From the NCBI RefSeq assembly GCF_026625765.1, contig NZ_CP113062.1, forward strand, positions 1,798,001 to 1,862,000: a stretch of DNA of 64,000 nucleotides, given 5' to 3'. Source of the stretch: Frigoribacterium sp. SL97. GTDB lineage: Bacteria > Actinomycetota > Actinomycetes > Actinomycetales > Microbacteriaceae. Each line of letters begins with the position of its first letter. The first letter of the stretch is position 1. Positions 27,876 to 37,280 of this stretch are shown here, in pieces. The position numbers were made by a program, and so were the translations under genes. A model generated the notes under the pieces. That model was not told where the DNA came from. It searched no databases and worked only from the letters and a program-made list of their open reading frames with translations.

Positions 27876-28547
27876 TTGTCGAGCGACAAGCCCGCCACGA
27901 AGGCCAGCGTCCGCGTTCTCGCGACGCTGGCCTTCGTCGCTGTCGTGGCCTACGGCCTCGACCAGGGCACCAAACTGCTGGTCACCCGGACTCTCGTCGA
28001 AGGAGGTTCCGTCGACGTCGTCGGCGAGTTCTTCCAGTTGCACTTCGTCAAGAACCCCGGTGCCGCCTTCTCGTTCGCGAGCGGGTCGACGTGGATCTTC
28101 TCGATCGCCGCCGCCGGCGTCGCCGTCGCGATCCTGGTCGTGGCCCGACGCATCAGATCGCTGGCCTGGTCGATCATGCTGGGCATGCTGCTCGGCGGCA
28201 CCCTCGGCAACCTGACGGACCGCCTGCTCCGAGAGCCGTCGTTCGGCCAGGGGCACGTGGTCGACTTCATCTACTTCCCCTCCCTGCTGCCGGCCATCTT
28301 CAACGTCGCCGACGTCTTCATCGTGTCCAGCATGGGATTGCTCCTCCTGCTCACGCTGCTGGGCATCGGGCTCGACGGCACGCGCACGCCGAGCACAGGC
28401 AAGTCGGCTCGACCGGCGGGCGACGGTCGCGACGGCGACCCTCAGGTGGCCGGCTCCACGGCCGTCAGCGACCCGGGCACGTCCGGTGACGAGCCCAGCG
28501 GTCCCGTCGACACGACGCCTCCTGCCGATCACCGGAGCGCCTCGTGA
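27876..28547 (+). CDS. lspA: Lipoprotein signal peptidase
   Basis: About 223 aa. Cleaves signal peptides of diacylglyceryl-lipoproteins at the membrane. Catalytic segments are present: VKNPGAAFSF, GGTLGNLTDRL and FNVADVFI with the aspartate pair. Four membrane helices are followed by a 45-residue Gly/Ser/Asp tail. The start is uncertain: TTG at 27876 gives a normal N-terminus but its AAGGA is only 1 nt away. Overlaps the next gene by GTGA. Confidence 0.9.
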   Translation: MSSDKPATKASVRVLATLAFVAVVAYGLDQGTKLLVTRTLVEGGSVDVVGEFFQLHFVKNPGAAFSFASGSTWIFSIAAAGVAVAILVVARRIRSLAWSIMLGMLLGGTLGNLTDRLLREPSFGQGHVVDFIYFPSLLPAIFNVADVFIVSSMGLLLLLTLLGIGLDGTRTPSTGKSARPAGDGRDGDPQVAGSTAVSDPGTSGDEPSGPVDTTPPADHRSAS

Positions 28548-29467
28548 GCGAGACCCGCGCCCTCCCGGTCCCCGACGGGCTCGCCGGCGAACGTGTCGAC
28601 GCCGCCCTGGCCAAGCTTCTCGGCTTCAGCCGGACCTTCGCGGCCGAGGTCGCCGCCTCGGGCGGGGTGACGGTCGACGGGCGCACGGTCGGCAAATCGG
28701 ACCGGCTCGAGGCCGGTGCGTGGCTCGACGTCACATGGTCACCGCGTGAGGCACCGGCCGTGGTCGCCGTCGAGGTGCCCGGCATGGCGGTCGTCCACGA
28801 CGACGACGAGATCGTGGTCGTCGACAAGCCGGTCGGAGTCGCAGCACACCCGTCGGTGGGCTGGACGGGACCGACGGTGCTCGGCGGACTCGCCGCCGCG
28901 GGCTTCACCGTGTCGACCTCGGGGGCGTCCGAGCGTGCCGGCATCGTGCACCGCCTCGACGTCGGAACGAGCGGCCTCATGGTCGTCGCCAAGACCGAGC
29001 GGGCCTACACCCTGCTCAAACAGGCCTTTCGCGAACGCACCGTCGAGAAGATCTACAACGCGGTCGTCCAGGGCCACCCCGACCCGTTGACCGGGACGAT
29101 CGACGCACCCATCGGGCGGCATCCGTCGTCCGACTGGAAGTTCGCCGTGGTCGTCGACGGCAAGCCGTCGGTCACCCACTACGAGACCGTCGAGGCGTTC
29201 CCGTCGGCGTCGCTGCTCGAGATCCACCTCGAGACGGGTCGGACCCACCAGATCCGCGTCCACATGGCCGCCCAGCGACATCCGTGCGTCGGTGACGCGA
29301 CCTACGGAGCCGACCCGACGCTGTCGGCGACCCTCGGTCTCACGCGGCAGTGGCTGCACGCCGTGCAGCTCGGATTCCGGCACCCCGGCACGGGTGAGCC
29401 GGTGGTCTACCGCTCGACCTACCCCACCGACCTCCAGCAAGCCCTCGACGTCCTCCGTCACGGTTAG
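28544..29467 (+). CDS. RluD-family 23S rRNA pseudouridine synthase
   Basis: 307 aa. An N-terminal S4 RNA-binding domain (LLGFSRTFAAEVAASGGVTV) precedes the catalytic RluA/RluD domain with VHRLDVGTSGLMVVAK containing the catalytic Asp, and TGRTHQIRVHMA. Isomerises uridines in rRNA. Gene pair lspA-rluD is common across bacteria. The stop codon TAG is embedded in TAGGCT, a possible -10 for dnaE. Confidence 0.92.
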   Translation: MSETRALPVPDGLAGERVDAALAKLLGFSRTFAAEVAASGGVTVDGRTVGKSDRLEAGAWLDVTWSPREAPAVVAVEVPGMAVVHDDDEIVVVDKPVGVAAHPSVGWTGPTVLGGLAAAGFTVSTSGASERAGIVHRLDVGTSGLMVVAKTERAYTLLKQAFRERTVEKIYNAVVQGHPDPLTGTIDAPIGRHPSSDWKFAVVVDGKPSVTHYETVEAFPSASLLEIHLETGRTHQIRVHMAAQRHPCVGDATYGADPTLSATLGLTRQWLHAVQLGFRHPGTGEPVVYRSTYPTDLQQALDVLRHG

Positions 29468-29511
29468 GCTGTTCCCCTAGTCGCCAGATCCACCACCAGA
29501 CGAGGAGCCCC

Positions 29512-32500
29512 GTGGCCTCGAGCAAAGACTCATTCGTCCATCTGCACGTGCACAGCGAGTACTCGATGCTCGACGGCGCCGCCCGGGTCAAACCGTTGGT
29601 CACCGAGGCCGCGGCACAGGGCATGCCCGCGGTGGCGGTCACCGACCACGGCAACGTGTTCGGCGCGTACGACTTCTGGAAGACGGCGACCGAGGCGGGC
29701 GTCAAACCCATCATCGGCACCGAGGCCTACATCACGCCGGGCACGCACCGGGGCGACAAGACTCGCGTGCGCTGGGGCGACGGTGGACGAGACGACGTGT
29801 CGGGCTCTGGTGCCTACACGCACATGACGCTGTTGTCCGAGAACACCACGGGCATGCACAACCTGTTCCGGCTCTCGTCCCGGGCCTCCCTCGAGGGCTA
29901 CTACTTCAAGCCGCGCATGGACCGCGAGCTGCTCTCGCAGTACTCCGAGGGCCTCATCGCGACGACCGGCTGCCCGAGCGGCGAGGTCCAGACCCGCCTG
30001 CGGCTCGGCCAGTACGACGAAGCGCTCAAGGCGGCCTCCGACTTCCGCGACATCTTCGGCCGTGAGAACTACTTCGCCGAGATCATGGACCACGGGCTCG
30101 GCATCGAGCGGCAGATCATGGGCGACCTGTTGCGCCTGGCGAAAGACCTCGACCTGCCCCTCGTCGCGACGAACGACCTCCACTACACGCACGAGCACGA
30201 CGCGACCAGCCACGCGGCTCTCCTCTGCGTCCAGTCCGGCTCGACGCTGAACGACCCCAACCGGTTCAAGTTCGACGCCGACGAGTTCTACCTCAAGTCC
30301 GCCCAGCAGATGCGGCATCTCTTCCGCGACCACCCCGAGGCCTGCGACAACACGCTCCTCATCGCCGAGCGCTGCGACGTGCAGTTCAACACCTCGGCCA
30401 ACTACATGCCGCGTTACCCGGTGCCCGAGGGCGAGACCGAAGAGACCTGGTTCATCAAAGAGGTCGAGAAGGGGCTCGTGTACCGCTATCCCGCGGGCAT
30501 CCCGGACGACGTGCGCAAGCAGGCCGAATACGAGATCGGCGTCATCACCGGCATGGGCTTCCCCGGCTACTTCCTCGTGGTCGCCGACTTCATCAACTGG
30601 TCCAAGGAGAACGGCATCCGGGTCGGTCCGGGCCGTGGTTCGGGGGCCGGCTCGATGGCCGCCTACGCCATGCGCATCACCGATCTCGATCCTCTGCGCC
30701 ACGGTCTGATCTTCGAGCGGTTCCTCAACCCCGATCGCGTGTCCATGCCCGACTTCGACGTCGACTTCGACGACCGTCGTCGCGGCGAGGTGATCCAGTA
30801 CGTCACCGAGAAGTACGGAGACGAACGCGTCGCCCAGATCGTCACGTACGGCACCATCAAGGCCAAGCAGGCCTTGAAAGACAGTTCACGGGTGCTCGGG
30901 TTCCCCTTCGGCATGGGTGAGAAGCTCACCAAGGCCATGCCCCCCGCCGTGATGGGCAAGGACATCCCGCTCACCGGCATCTTCGACAAGCAGCACGAGC
31001 GCTACAAAGAGGCCGGCGACATCAGGACGGTCGTCGAGTCCGACCCCGAGGCCAAGACCGTCTTCGACACGGCGTTGGGGCTCGAGGGCCTGAAACGTCA
31101 GTGGGGCGTGCACGCCGCAGGCGTCATCATGTCCAGCGATCCGCTCATCGACATCATCCCGATCATGAAGCGCGAGCAGGACGGGCAGATCGTCACGCAG
31201 TTCGACTATCCGGCCTGCGAGTCGCTGGGCCTGATCAAGATGGACTTTCTGGGGCTGCGCAACCTCACGATCATCAACGACGCCCTCGACAACATCAAGA
31301 CGAACCGCGGTTTCGACCTCGTGCTCGAAGACCTCGAGCTCGACGACCGGGGGGCCTACGAGTTGCTGGGTCGCGGCGACACGCTCGGGGTGTTCCAACT
31401 CGACGGCGGGCCCATGCGCGGGCTCCTCCGGCTGATGAAGCCCGACAACTTCGAAGACATCTCGGCCGTCATCGCGCTGTACCGCCCGGGGCCCATGGGC
31501 GCGAACTCGCACACGAACTACGCGCTCCGCAAGAACGGCGCGCAAGACATCACCCCGATCCACCCCGAGCTCGAAGAGCCGCTCAAAGAGATCCTGTCGA
31601 CCAGCTACGGCCTGATCATCTACCAAGAGCAGGTCATGGCCATCGCGCAGAAGGTCGCCGGCTTCTCGCTCGGTCAGGCCGACATCCTCCGGCGGGCCAT
31701 GGGCAAGAAGAAGAAGTCCGAGCTCGACAAGCAGTACGCCGGGTTCGAGCAGGGCATGTTCGACAACGGCTTCTCGCCCGAGGCCGTCAAGATGCTCTGG
31801 GACATCCTGCTGCCCTTCTCGGACTACGCCTTCAACAAGGCGCACTCCGCGGCGTACGGCGTCGTCTCGTACTGGACGGCCTACCTCAAGGCCCACTACC
31901 CGGCCGAGTACATGGCCGCCCTGCTCACCAGCACGGGGGACTCCCGCGACAAGCTGGGTCTCTACCTCAACGAGTGTCGCCGCATGGGCATCAAGGTGCT
32001 GCCACCCGACGTCAACGAATCCATCGGCTTCTTCGCGGCCGTCGGCGACGACATCCGCTTCGGCATGGGTGCCGTGCGCAACGTCGGCTTCAACGTCGTC
32101 GACCATGTCATCGCCGCGCGCAAGAAAGAGGGGGCGTTCACCTCGTTCCACGACTTCCTGCGCAAGGTGCCGCTCCCCGTGGCGAACAAGCGCACCGTCG
32201 AGTCGCTCGTCAAGGCCGGCGCATTCGACTCCCTGGGGTCGACGCGGCGTGCCCTCGTCGAGATCCACGAGTCCGCCGTCGAGGCGGCGGTCAGCGAGAA
32301 GAGGGCCGAGGCGAACGGTCAGGTCGGCTTCGACTTCGACTCCCTGTGGGACGAGCCGCAGGACGTCCAGCACGTGCCCGAACGTCCTGAGTGGTCCAAG
32401 CGCGACAAGCTGGCCTTCGAGCGCGACATGCTGGGCCTCTACGTCTCGGACCACCCGCTCGCGGGCCTCGAGCTCCCCTTGGCCAAGCATGCCCAGACGA

Positions 32501-33030
32501 CGGTCACCGACATCCTGGCGAGCGACCCCGCGACCATCGACGGCGAGACGGTCACGATCGCGGGGCTCATCACCAGCGTGCAGCACCGGGTCGCACGCAA
32601 CTCGGGCAACCCCTACGGAATCATCACCGTCGAGGACTTCGGGGGCGAGATCTCAGCCATGTTCCTCGGCAAGACCTACCAAGAATTCGGGCCGTCGCTC
32701 GTCGGGGACTCGATCATCGTCCTGAAGGGTCGGGTCAGCGTCCGCGACGACGGCATGAACATGCACGCCGCGAGCATGTTCATGCCCGACCTCGGTGTCG
32801 GCGTGAACCACGGGCCGCTGCTCCTGCAGATGCCCGAGCACCGGGCGACGCACGACACGGTCACCGAGCTGGCAGCGGTGCTCGGGCGTCACGCCGGCGG
32901 CACCGAAGTCCGTCTCCGACTCGTCAAGGGCGAAGCCGCACGGGTCTTCGAGATCCCCATGCCGGTCGACGTCACGGCCGACCTGTTCGGCGAACTGAAG
33001 AGCCTGCTGGGCCCCGGCTGCCTCGTCTGA
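29512..33030 (+). CDS. dnaE: DNA polymerase III subunit alpha
   Basis: 1172 aa replicative polymerase. N-terminal PHP domain (HLHVHSEYSMLDG, residues 8-20), the polymerase core with catalytic aspartates in MPDFDVDFDDRRR (about residue 415) and GPGRGSGAGS, helix-hairpin-helix region, and a C-terminal OB fold (ETVTIAGLITSVQHR). Length is normal for DnaE1. GTG start with GAGGAG upstream. Confidence 0.98.
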   Translation: MASSKDSFVHLHVHSEYSMLDGAARVKPLVTEAAAQGMPAVAVTDHGNVFGAYDFWKTATEAGVKPIIGTEAYITPGTHRGDKTRVRWGDGGRDDVSGSGAYTHMTLLSENTTGMHNLFRLSSRASLEGYYFKPRMDRELLSQYSEGLIATTGCPSGEVQTRLRLGQYDEALKAASDFRDIFGRENYFAEIMDHGLGIERQIMGDLLRLAKDLDLPLVATNDLHYTHEHDATSHAALLCVQSGSTLNDPNRFKFDADEFYLKSAQQMRHLFRDHPEACDNTLLIAERCDVQFNTSANYMPRYPVPEGETEETWFIKEVEKGLVYRYPAGIPDDVRKQAEYEIGVITGMGFPGYFLVVADFINWSKENGIRVGPGRGSGAGSMAAYAMRITDLDPLRHGLIFERFLNPDRVSMPDFDVDFDDRRRGEVIQYVTEKYGDERVAQIVTYGTIKAKQALKDSSRVLGFPFGMGEKLTKAMPPAVMGKDIPLTGIFDKQHERYKEAGDIRTVVESDPEAKTVFDTALGLEGLKRQWGVHAAGVIMSSDPLIDIIPIMKREQDGQIVTQFDYPACESLGLIKMDFLGLRNLTIINDALDNIKTNRGFDLVLEDLELDDRGAYELLGRGDTLGVFQLDGGPMRGLLRLMKPDNFEDISAVIALYRPGPMGANSHTNYALRKNGAQDITPIHPELEEPLKEILSTSYGLIIYQEQVMAIAQKVAGFSLGQADILRRAMGKKKKSELDKQYAGFEQGMFDNGFSPEAVKMLWDILLPFSDYAFNKAHSAAYGVVSYWTAYLKAHYPAEYMAALLTSTGDSRDKLGLYLNECRRMGIKVLPPDVNESIGFFAAVGDDIRFGMGAVRNVGFNVVDHVIAARKKEGAFTSFHDFLRKVPLPVANKRTVESLVKAGAFDSLGSTRRALVEIHESAVEAAVSEKRAEANGQVGFDFDSLWDEPQDVQHVPERPEWSKRDKLAFERDMLGLYVSDHPLAGLELPLAKHAQTTVTDILASDPATIDGETVTIAGLITSVQHRVARNSGNPYGIITVEDFGGEISAMFLGKTYQEFGPSLVGDSIIVLKGRVSVRDDGMNMHAASMFMPDLGVGVNHGPLLLQMPEHRATHDTVTELAAVLGRHAGGTEVRLRLVKGEAARVFEIPMPVDVTADLFGELKSLLGPGCLV

Positions 33031-33095
33031 GGTGGCCGGTGCTCCGTCGGGTCCTGGTGCCCCGACCGGTTCCGGCGCCCGGCACCCGTTCGGCG

Positions 33096-33614
33096 TCAGT
33101 CCTCGAGATGGACCGGTCTCAGGTACCGACGGTCGTGGTACAGCAGGGCGTCGTCGTCCTCGCCGACCCCGCCGGTTCCGATGCGCACGACCACGACGGC
33201 GTTGCCGTGGACGGGCACCCGCTCGACGATCGTCCCGGTCATCCACGCGGTCACGCCCGTGAGCAGAGGTACCCCGTTCGGACCGTCGGTCCAGTGGTCG
33301 CCCGCGAAGCGTTCGGCGGCGGGTCCCGCCATGCGGCGGGCGAGGTCGCGGTTGCGCAGGCCGAGCAGGTGCACGATGACCTGGTCCGTCTCCGAGACGG
33401 CGGGCCACGAGCTCGCCGTCCTGGCCATGTTGAACGTCGCGAGGGGCGGCACGGCGGCCAGCGACGCCAGCGACGTCGCCGTGAACCCGACCGGTGTGCC
33501 CTCGCCGTCACGCGCCGTGACGATGGCCACGCCCGCGGCGTGTCGTCGGAAGGCCTCCTTGAACACCTCGAGAGAGTCGTCGGGCCGCGGAGCAGCCGCG
33601 TTGTCGTCCGTCAT
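33096..33614 (-). CDS. Flavin reductase family protein
   Basis: 172 aa FMN-binding split-barrel protein of the HpaC/RutF type. Features FRRHAAGVAIVTARDG, PVGFTATSLASLAAVPP and FNMARTASSWP near the flavin site. Such proteins reduce FMN with NAD(P)H or use bound flavin as oxidoreductases; partner unknown. Convergent with dnaE, divergent from hisD with starts 33 bp apart; TAGGGT 7 nt before the ATG suggests leaderless mRNA. Confidence 0.88.
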   Translation of the reverse strand: MTDDNAAAPRPDDSLEVFKEAFRRHAAGVAIVTARDGEGTPVGFTATSLASLAAVPPLATFNMARTASSWPAVSETDQVIVHLLGLRNRDLARRMAGPAAERFAGDHWTDGPNGVPLLTGVTAWMTGTIVERVPVHGNAVVVVRIGTGGVGEDDDALLYHDRRYLRPVHLED

Positions 33615-33621
33615 GCTCCCG

Positions 33622-33627
33622 ACCCTA
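33622..33627 (-). promoter_or_regulatory. Candidate leaderless -10 for the flavin reductase
   Basis: TAGGGT on the minus strand ends 7 nt before the ATG at 33614. It sits 5 bp from the oppositely oriented hisD hexamer. Confidence 0.5.
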
Positions 33628-33632
33628 CTGAC

Positions 33633-33638
33633 TAGGCT
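33633..33638 (+). promoter_or_regulatory. Candidate near-leaderless -10 for hisD
   Basis: TAGGCT is followed by 9 nt and the hisD ATG, with no convincing ribosome site. Its -35 region would fall on the start of the divergent gene's transcript. Confidence 0.5.
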
Positions 33639-33647
33639 GGACGAGCC

Positions 33648-34958
33648 ATGATCCAGACCACAGATCTGCGCGGTCTCGCGCCGACCCACGCCCAGCTGCT
33701 CGACCTCGTCCCCCGGTCCCACGCCGACGTGGGCGCCGCGACGGACGCCGCCCGGCGACTCGTCGACGACGTCCGCGAGCGGGGCGCGGCCGCACTGCGG
33801 GACCAGGCCGCGCGCTTCGACGGTGTCCGTCCCGATGCCCTGCGCGTCACGACGCAGACCATCGACGAGGCCGTCGCGGCCCTCGACCCGCTGGTCAAGG
33901 AGGCGCTGGTCGAGTCGATCGCGCGCGTCACCCAGGCCAGCCGCGCCCAGGTCCCGGCACCGACCACGACCCGCCCGGCGGCGGGGGCCACCATCGAGCA
34001 GCGGTGGCAGCCCGTCACGCGGGCCGGCGTGTACGTCCCCGGCGGCAAGGCCGTGTACCCCTCCAGCGTGGTGATGAACGTCGTTCCGGCTCAGGTCGCG
34101 GGGGTGTCGTCGATCGCCCTCGTCTCTCCGGCGCAGCGCGAACACGGCGGGGGAGTCCACCCCGTCATCCTCGGGGCCGCCGGCCTGCTCGGCATCGACG
34201 AGGTCTACGCGATCGGGGGTGCCGGAGCGATCGGCGCGCTCGCCTACGGTGTGCCCGAGCTCGAGCTCGAGCCGGTCCAGGTCATCACCGGTCCCGGCAA
34301 CAACTTCGTCGCCGCGGCGAAGCAACTCGTGCGCGGTCGTGTCGGCATCGATTCGGTGGCCGGTGCGACCGAGATCCTCGTCATCGCGGACGACTCGGCG
34401 GACGCCACGTTGGTCGCCGTCGACCTCATCAGCCAGGCCGAGCACGACGAGGAGGCCTCGGCCGTCCTCGTGACGGACTCCGCGCCCTTCGCCGAGGCCG
34501 TCGTCGCCGAACTGACCAGGCTCGTGCCCCGCACCCTCAGCGCCGCCCGGGTCCGGACGGCCCTCTCCGGTCGGCAGTCGGCGGTGGTCCTCGTCGACGA
34601 CCTCCGGCAGGCTGCTGCCTTCAGCAACGCCTACGGCCCCGAGCACCTCGAGGTCCAGACCCGTGACGACGACGCGGTCCTGGCCGACATCACCGATGCC
34701 GGAGCGATCTTCGTGGGGCCCGACACGCCCGTCAGCCTGGGTGACTACCTCGCCGGGTCGAACCACGTCCTGCCCACCAGCGGTCAGTCGCGCTTCTCGT
34801 CGGGGCTCGGGGCGTTCACGTTCCTCCGACCACAGCAGATCGTCCGGTACGACGCCGAGGCCCTCGGTGCCGTGGCCGAGCGGCTCGTGGCGTTGTCGAA
34901 CGCCGAGCTGTTGCCCGCCCACGGCGAGGCCGTCGCGGCTCGGTTGTCGCGCCCCTGA
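33648..34958 (+). CDS. hisD: Histidinol dehydrogenase
   Basis: 436 aa zinc enzyme. Oxidises histidinol to histidine in two NAD-dependent steps. Signatures: YVPGGKAVYPSSVVMN, GPGNNFVAAAKQLV, AGATEILVIADD, the metal/catalytic region SQAEHDEEASA, GPEHLEV and NHVLPTSG. No other his gene is adjacent in this window; nrdR follows after 83 bp. Confidence 0.96.
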   Translation: MIQTTDLRGLAPTHAQLLDLVPRSHADVGAATDAARRLVDDVRERGAAALRDQAARFDGVRPDALRVTTQTIDEAVAALDPLVKEALVESIARVTQASRAQVPAPTTTRPAAGATIEQRWQPVTRAGVYVPGGKAVYPSSVVMNVVPAQVAGVSSIALVSPAQREHGGGVHPVILGAAGLLGIDEVYAIGGAGAIGALAYGVPELELEPVQVITGPGNNFVAAAKQLVRGRVGIDSVAGATEILVIADDSADATLVAVDLISQAEHDEEASAVLVTDSAPFAEAVVAELTRLVPRTLSAARVRTALSGRQSAVVLVDDLRQAAAFSNAYGPEHLEVQTRDDDAVLADITDAGAIFVGPDTPVSLGDYLAGSNHVLPTSGQSRFSSGLGAFTFLRPQQIVRYDAEALGAVAERLVALSNAELLPAHGEAVAARLSRP

Positions 34959-35026
34959 GCCGGGCGGGGCCTTCGCGATCCGGTGCTCGGGTGGCCCTGG
35001 CGTCCGACGTCGAGCCCGCCGTCCGA

Positions 35027-35032
35027 TAATCT
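35027..35032 (+). promoter_or_regulatory. Candidate near-leaderless -10 for nrdR
   Basis: TAATCT, followed by 9 nt and the nrdR ATG, has the same spacing as the hisD element and no clear Shine-Dalgarno sequence. Confidence 0.45.
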
Positions 35033-35041
35033 GGCCCCACC

Positions 35042-35524
35042 ATGTTCTGCCCCTTCTGCCGCCACCCCGACTCACGAGTCGTCGACTCCCGGACCAGCGA
35101 CGACGGCACGTCGATCCGACGTCGGAGGCAATGCCCCAACTGCGGTCGTCGGTTCAGCACGACCGAGACCGCGAGCCTCAACGTCGTGAAGCGCAACGGC
35201 GTCCTCGAACCGTTCAGCCGCGACAAGATCATCTCGGGTGTCCGCAAGGCCTGCCAAGGGCGCCCGGTGACGGATGGCGATCTCGCCGTGCTGGCACAGA
35301 AGGTCGAAGAGGCCGTCCGGGCGAGCGGTGCGTCGCAGATCGAGGCGAACGACATCGGTCTGGCCATCCTCCCTCCGCTCCGCGACCTCGACGAGGTGGC
35401 CTACCTCCGGTTCGCGAGCGTCTACCAGGCCTTCGACTCGCTCGAGGACTTCGAGGCCTCGATCGGACAGCTGCGCGAAGAGCACGCGTCCCGGCCGCTC
35501 TCCACCCGATCGGTCGACGAGTGA
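35042..35524 (+). CDS. nrdR: Ribonucleotide reductase regulator NrdR
   Basis: 160 aa. N-terminal zinc ribbon with C3, C6, C31 and C34, then the ATP-cone domain (VVKRNGVLEPFSRDKIISGV). Represses nrd operons when dATP binds. Complete and of normal length. Forms a GTGA overlap with pyrD. Confidence 0.96.
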   Translation: MFCPFCRHPDSRVVDSRTSDDGTSIRRRRQCPNCGRRFSTTETASLNVVKRNGVLEPFSRDKIISGVRKACQGRPVTDGDLAVLAQKVEEAVRASGASQIEANDIGLAILPPLRDLDEVAYLRFASVYQAFDSLEDFEASIGQLREEHASRPLSTRSVDE

Positions 35525-36573
35525 GGACCCCGTACCGCGTCCTCTTCGACGTCGTCTTCGCGAAGATGGACCCCGAGGACGCCCACCACCTCGCCTTCCG
35601 GGTCATCAAGGCGATCCCCAAGCTGGGCCTCGCCGGCCTCGTCGGGCGCTTCACGGCCCCGGCCCCGTCCCTGGCGGTCGACGCGCTCGGACTCCACTTC
35701 CCCTCGCCGTTCGGTGTCGCAGCCGGTTTCGACAAGGACGCCAAGGGCATCGCCGGCCTCGGCGCTCTCGGGTTCGGGCACGTCGAGGTGGGGACGGTGA
35801 CCGCTCGACCGCAGCCCGGCAACGAACGACCTCGTCTCTTCCGACTCGTTCCGGACCTCGCGGTCGTGAACCGCATGGGGTTCAACAACTCCGGGGCCCA
35901 CGCGGCGGCCCTCGAACTCAGCCGGGCTCGGTCGGCTCCGTCACGGCCCGTGATCGGCGTCAACATCGGGAAGAGCCGCGTCGTCGACGTCGACGACGCG
36001 ATCGACGACTACCTGGCCAGCACGCGCCTCCTGGCTCCTCTGGCGGACTACCTCGCCGTGAACGTCAGCTCGCCGAACACCCCGGGGCTCCGCGGGTTGC
36101 AAGAGCTCGAGAGGCTCGCTCCACTCCTCGAGGCCGTGCGCGACGCCGCCGGGCACACTCCGGTGTTGGTCAAGATCGCTCCCGACCTCGACGACGACGG
36201 CGTTCGTCGGATCGGTGCCCTCGTCACCGAGCTCGGCCTCGCGGGCGTCATCGCGACCAACACGACGGTGTCCAGGGAAGGCCTCGCCACCGAGGGGGCG
36301 GTCGTCGAGGCCGCCGGAGCCGGCGGTCTGTCGGGTGCCCCGCTCGCCGTCCGGTCGTTGGAGGTCCTCAAGCTGGTCCGTGAGTCCGTCCCGAGCAGCA
36401 TGTGCGTCATCTCGGTCGGTGGGGTCTCGAGCGCCGCCGACGTCGACGCGAGGCTCCGGGCCGGGGCCACGCTCGTGCAGGGTTACACGGCGTTCCTCTA
36501 CCGAGGGCCCCTCTGGGCCCGACAGGTCAACCGGGGGCTCGTCGCCCTGGATCGGCGTCGACGCGCCACCTGA
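35521..36573 (+). CDS. pyrD: Dihydroorotate dehydrogenase (quinone), class 2
   Basis: 350 aa. Oxidises dihydroorotate to orotate, passing electrons from FMN to menaquinone at the membrane. N-terminal helices (FAKMDPEDAHHLAFRVIKA) are the class 2 membrane-binding part. FMN and substrate residues are in GVAAGFDKDAKG, NRMGFNNSGA, NVSSPNTPGLRGLQ (catalytic Ser) and ATNTTVSREGL. GTG start overlaps the nrdR stop. Confidence 0.95.
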   Translation: MRTPYRVLFDVVFAKMDPEDAHHLAFRVIKAIPKLGLAGLVGRFTAPAPSLAVDALGLHFPSPFGVAAGFDKDAKGIAGLGALGFGHVEVGTVTARPQPGNERPRLFRLVPDLAVVNRMGFNNSGAHAAALELSRARSAPSRPVIGVNIGKSRVVDVDDAIDDYLASTRLLAPLADYLAVNVSSPNTPGLRGLQELERLAPLLEAVRDAAGHTPVLVKIAPDLDDDGVRRIGALVTELGLAGVIATNTTVSREGLATEGAVVEAAGAGGLSGAPLAVRSLEVLKLVRESVPSSMCVISVGGVSSAADVDARLRAGATLVQGYTAFLYRGPLWARQVNRGLVALDRRRRAT

Positions 36574-36602
36574 CGAAGCACGCGGTCGGCGAGGTCGAGA
36601 AC

Positions 36603-36639
36603 GCGAAACGGCGCCACCCACCGGGGGCGACGCCTTTCG
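36603..36639. terminator. Imperfect hairpin between convergent pyrD and DUF3043 genes
   Basis: CGAAA...TTTCG ends with inner GGCG/CGCC pairing form an imperfect stem between the two stop codons. No T tract. Weak but well placed for a bidirectional terminator. Confidence 0.35.
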
Positions 36640-36660
36640 TCGTACGGGGAGCCGCGTCGG

Positions 36661-37239
36661 CTACGCGGTCGGGTACTCGCCCCGCTTGACCTGCGGCTTC
36701 GGCAGGCGCATGGGCTTGAGCTGCATCGCCCGCATCGCCGCGTACCAGCGGTTGCCCTTCCGGACGTTCTCCGCGCCGTACTTGGCAGCCAGCTTGCGGT
36801 TGACGCTCCGGCCGACGATCAGGCAGTCGACGACGGCGAGGGCGAAGAATCCCCACAGCACGAGCAGGGTGATCGACTGGATGGCCGCAGACTGCACGAG
36901 CGTCATCGCGATGACGACGACCATGATGGGGATCATGGCCTCGCCGACGCTGTAGCGGGCGTCGACGTGGTCGCGGATGAAGCGGCGCTGCGGCCCCTTG
37001 TCGCGGTCGGGCAAGAAGCGCTCCTCGCCGTTCGCCAAGCCGACGCGGGCGCGGTCACGCTGTTCGGCGAGACGGGCACGCTGGGCCTTCTGGGCTTCTT
37101 TGCCCGAGGCCACCAGGGGCCTCTGGTTGGCGGCTTCGCGCTCGCGTCGCGTGGGCGTCGGGCGACCCTTGCCGACCGCGGTCGACTCGGGCTCGGCGAC
37201 GGTGGTCGTCTCGGTCGTCTTGCTGTCTGGCTTGGCCAC
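36661..37239 (-). CDS. DUF3043 membrane protein
   Basis: 192 aa. A basic, charged N-terminal region (PTPTRREREAANQRP and later RRFIRDHVDARYSVGE) is followed by two membrane helices (about residues 105-125 and 127-147) and a basic tail (RWYAAMRAMQLKPMRLPKP). This is the DUF3043 pattern; function unknown. GTG start with GAGGAT 7 nt upstream. Divergent from the dipeptidase with 41 bp between starts. Confidence 0.85.
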   Translation of the reverse strand: MAKPDSKTTETTTVAEPESTAVGKGRPTPTRREREAANQRPLVASGKEAQKAQRARLAEQRDRARVGLANGEERFLPDRDKGPQRRFIRDHVDARYSVGEAMIPIMVVVIAMTLVQSAAIQSITLLVLWGFFALAVVDCLIVGRSVNRKLAAKYGAENVRKGNRWYAAMRAMQLKPMRLPKPQVKRGEYPTA

Positions 37240-37267
37240 GGGAGATCCTCAGGGTTGTCCGAGTTCC

Positions 37268-37275
37268 TAAGATTA
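37268..37275. promoter_or_regulatory. Overlapping divergent -10 elements
   Basis: TAAGATTA contains TAAGAT for the plus strand (7 nt before the dipeptidase ATG, leaderless geometry) and TAATCT for the minus strand (about 24-nt leader carrying GAGGAT before DUF3043). The two hexamers share four base pairs. Confidence 0.4.
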
Positions 37276-37280
37276 CCTGC

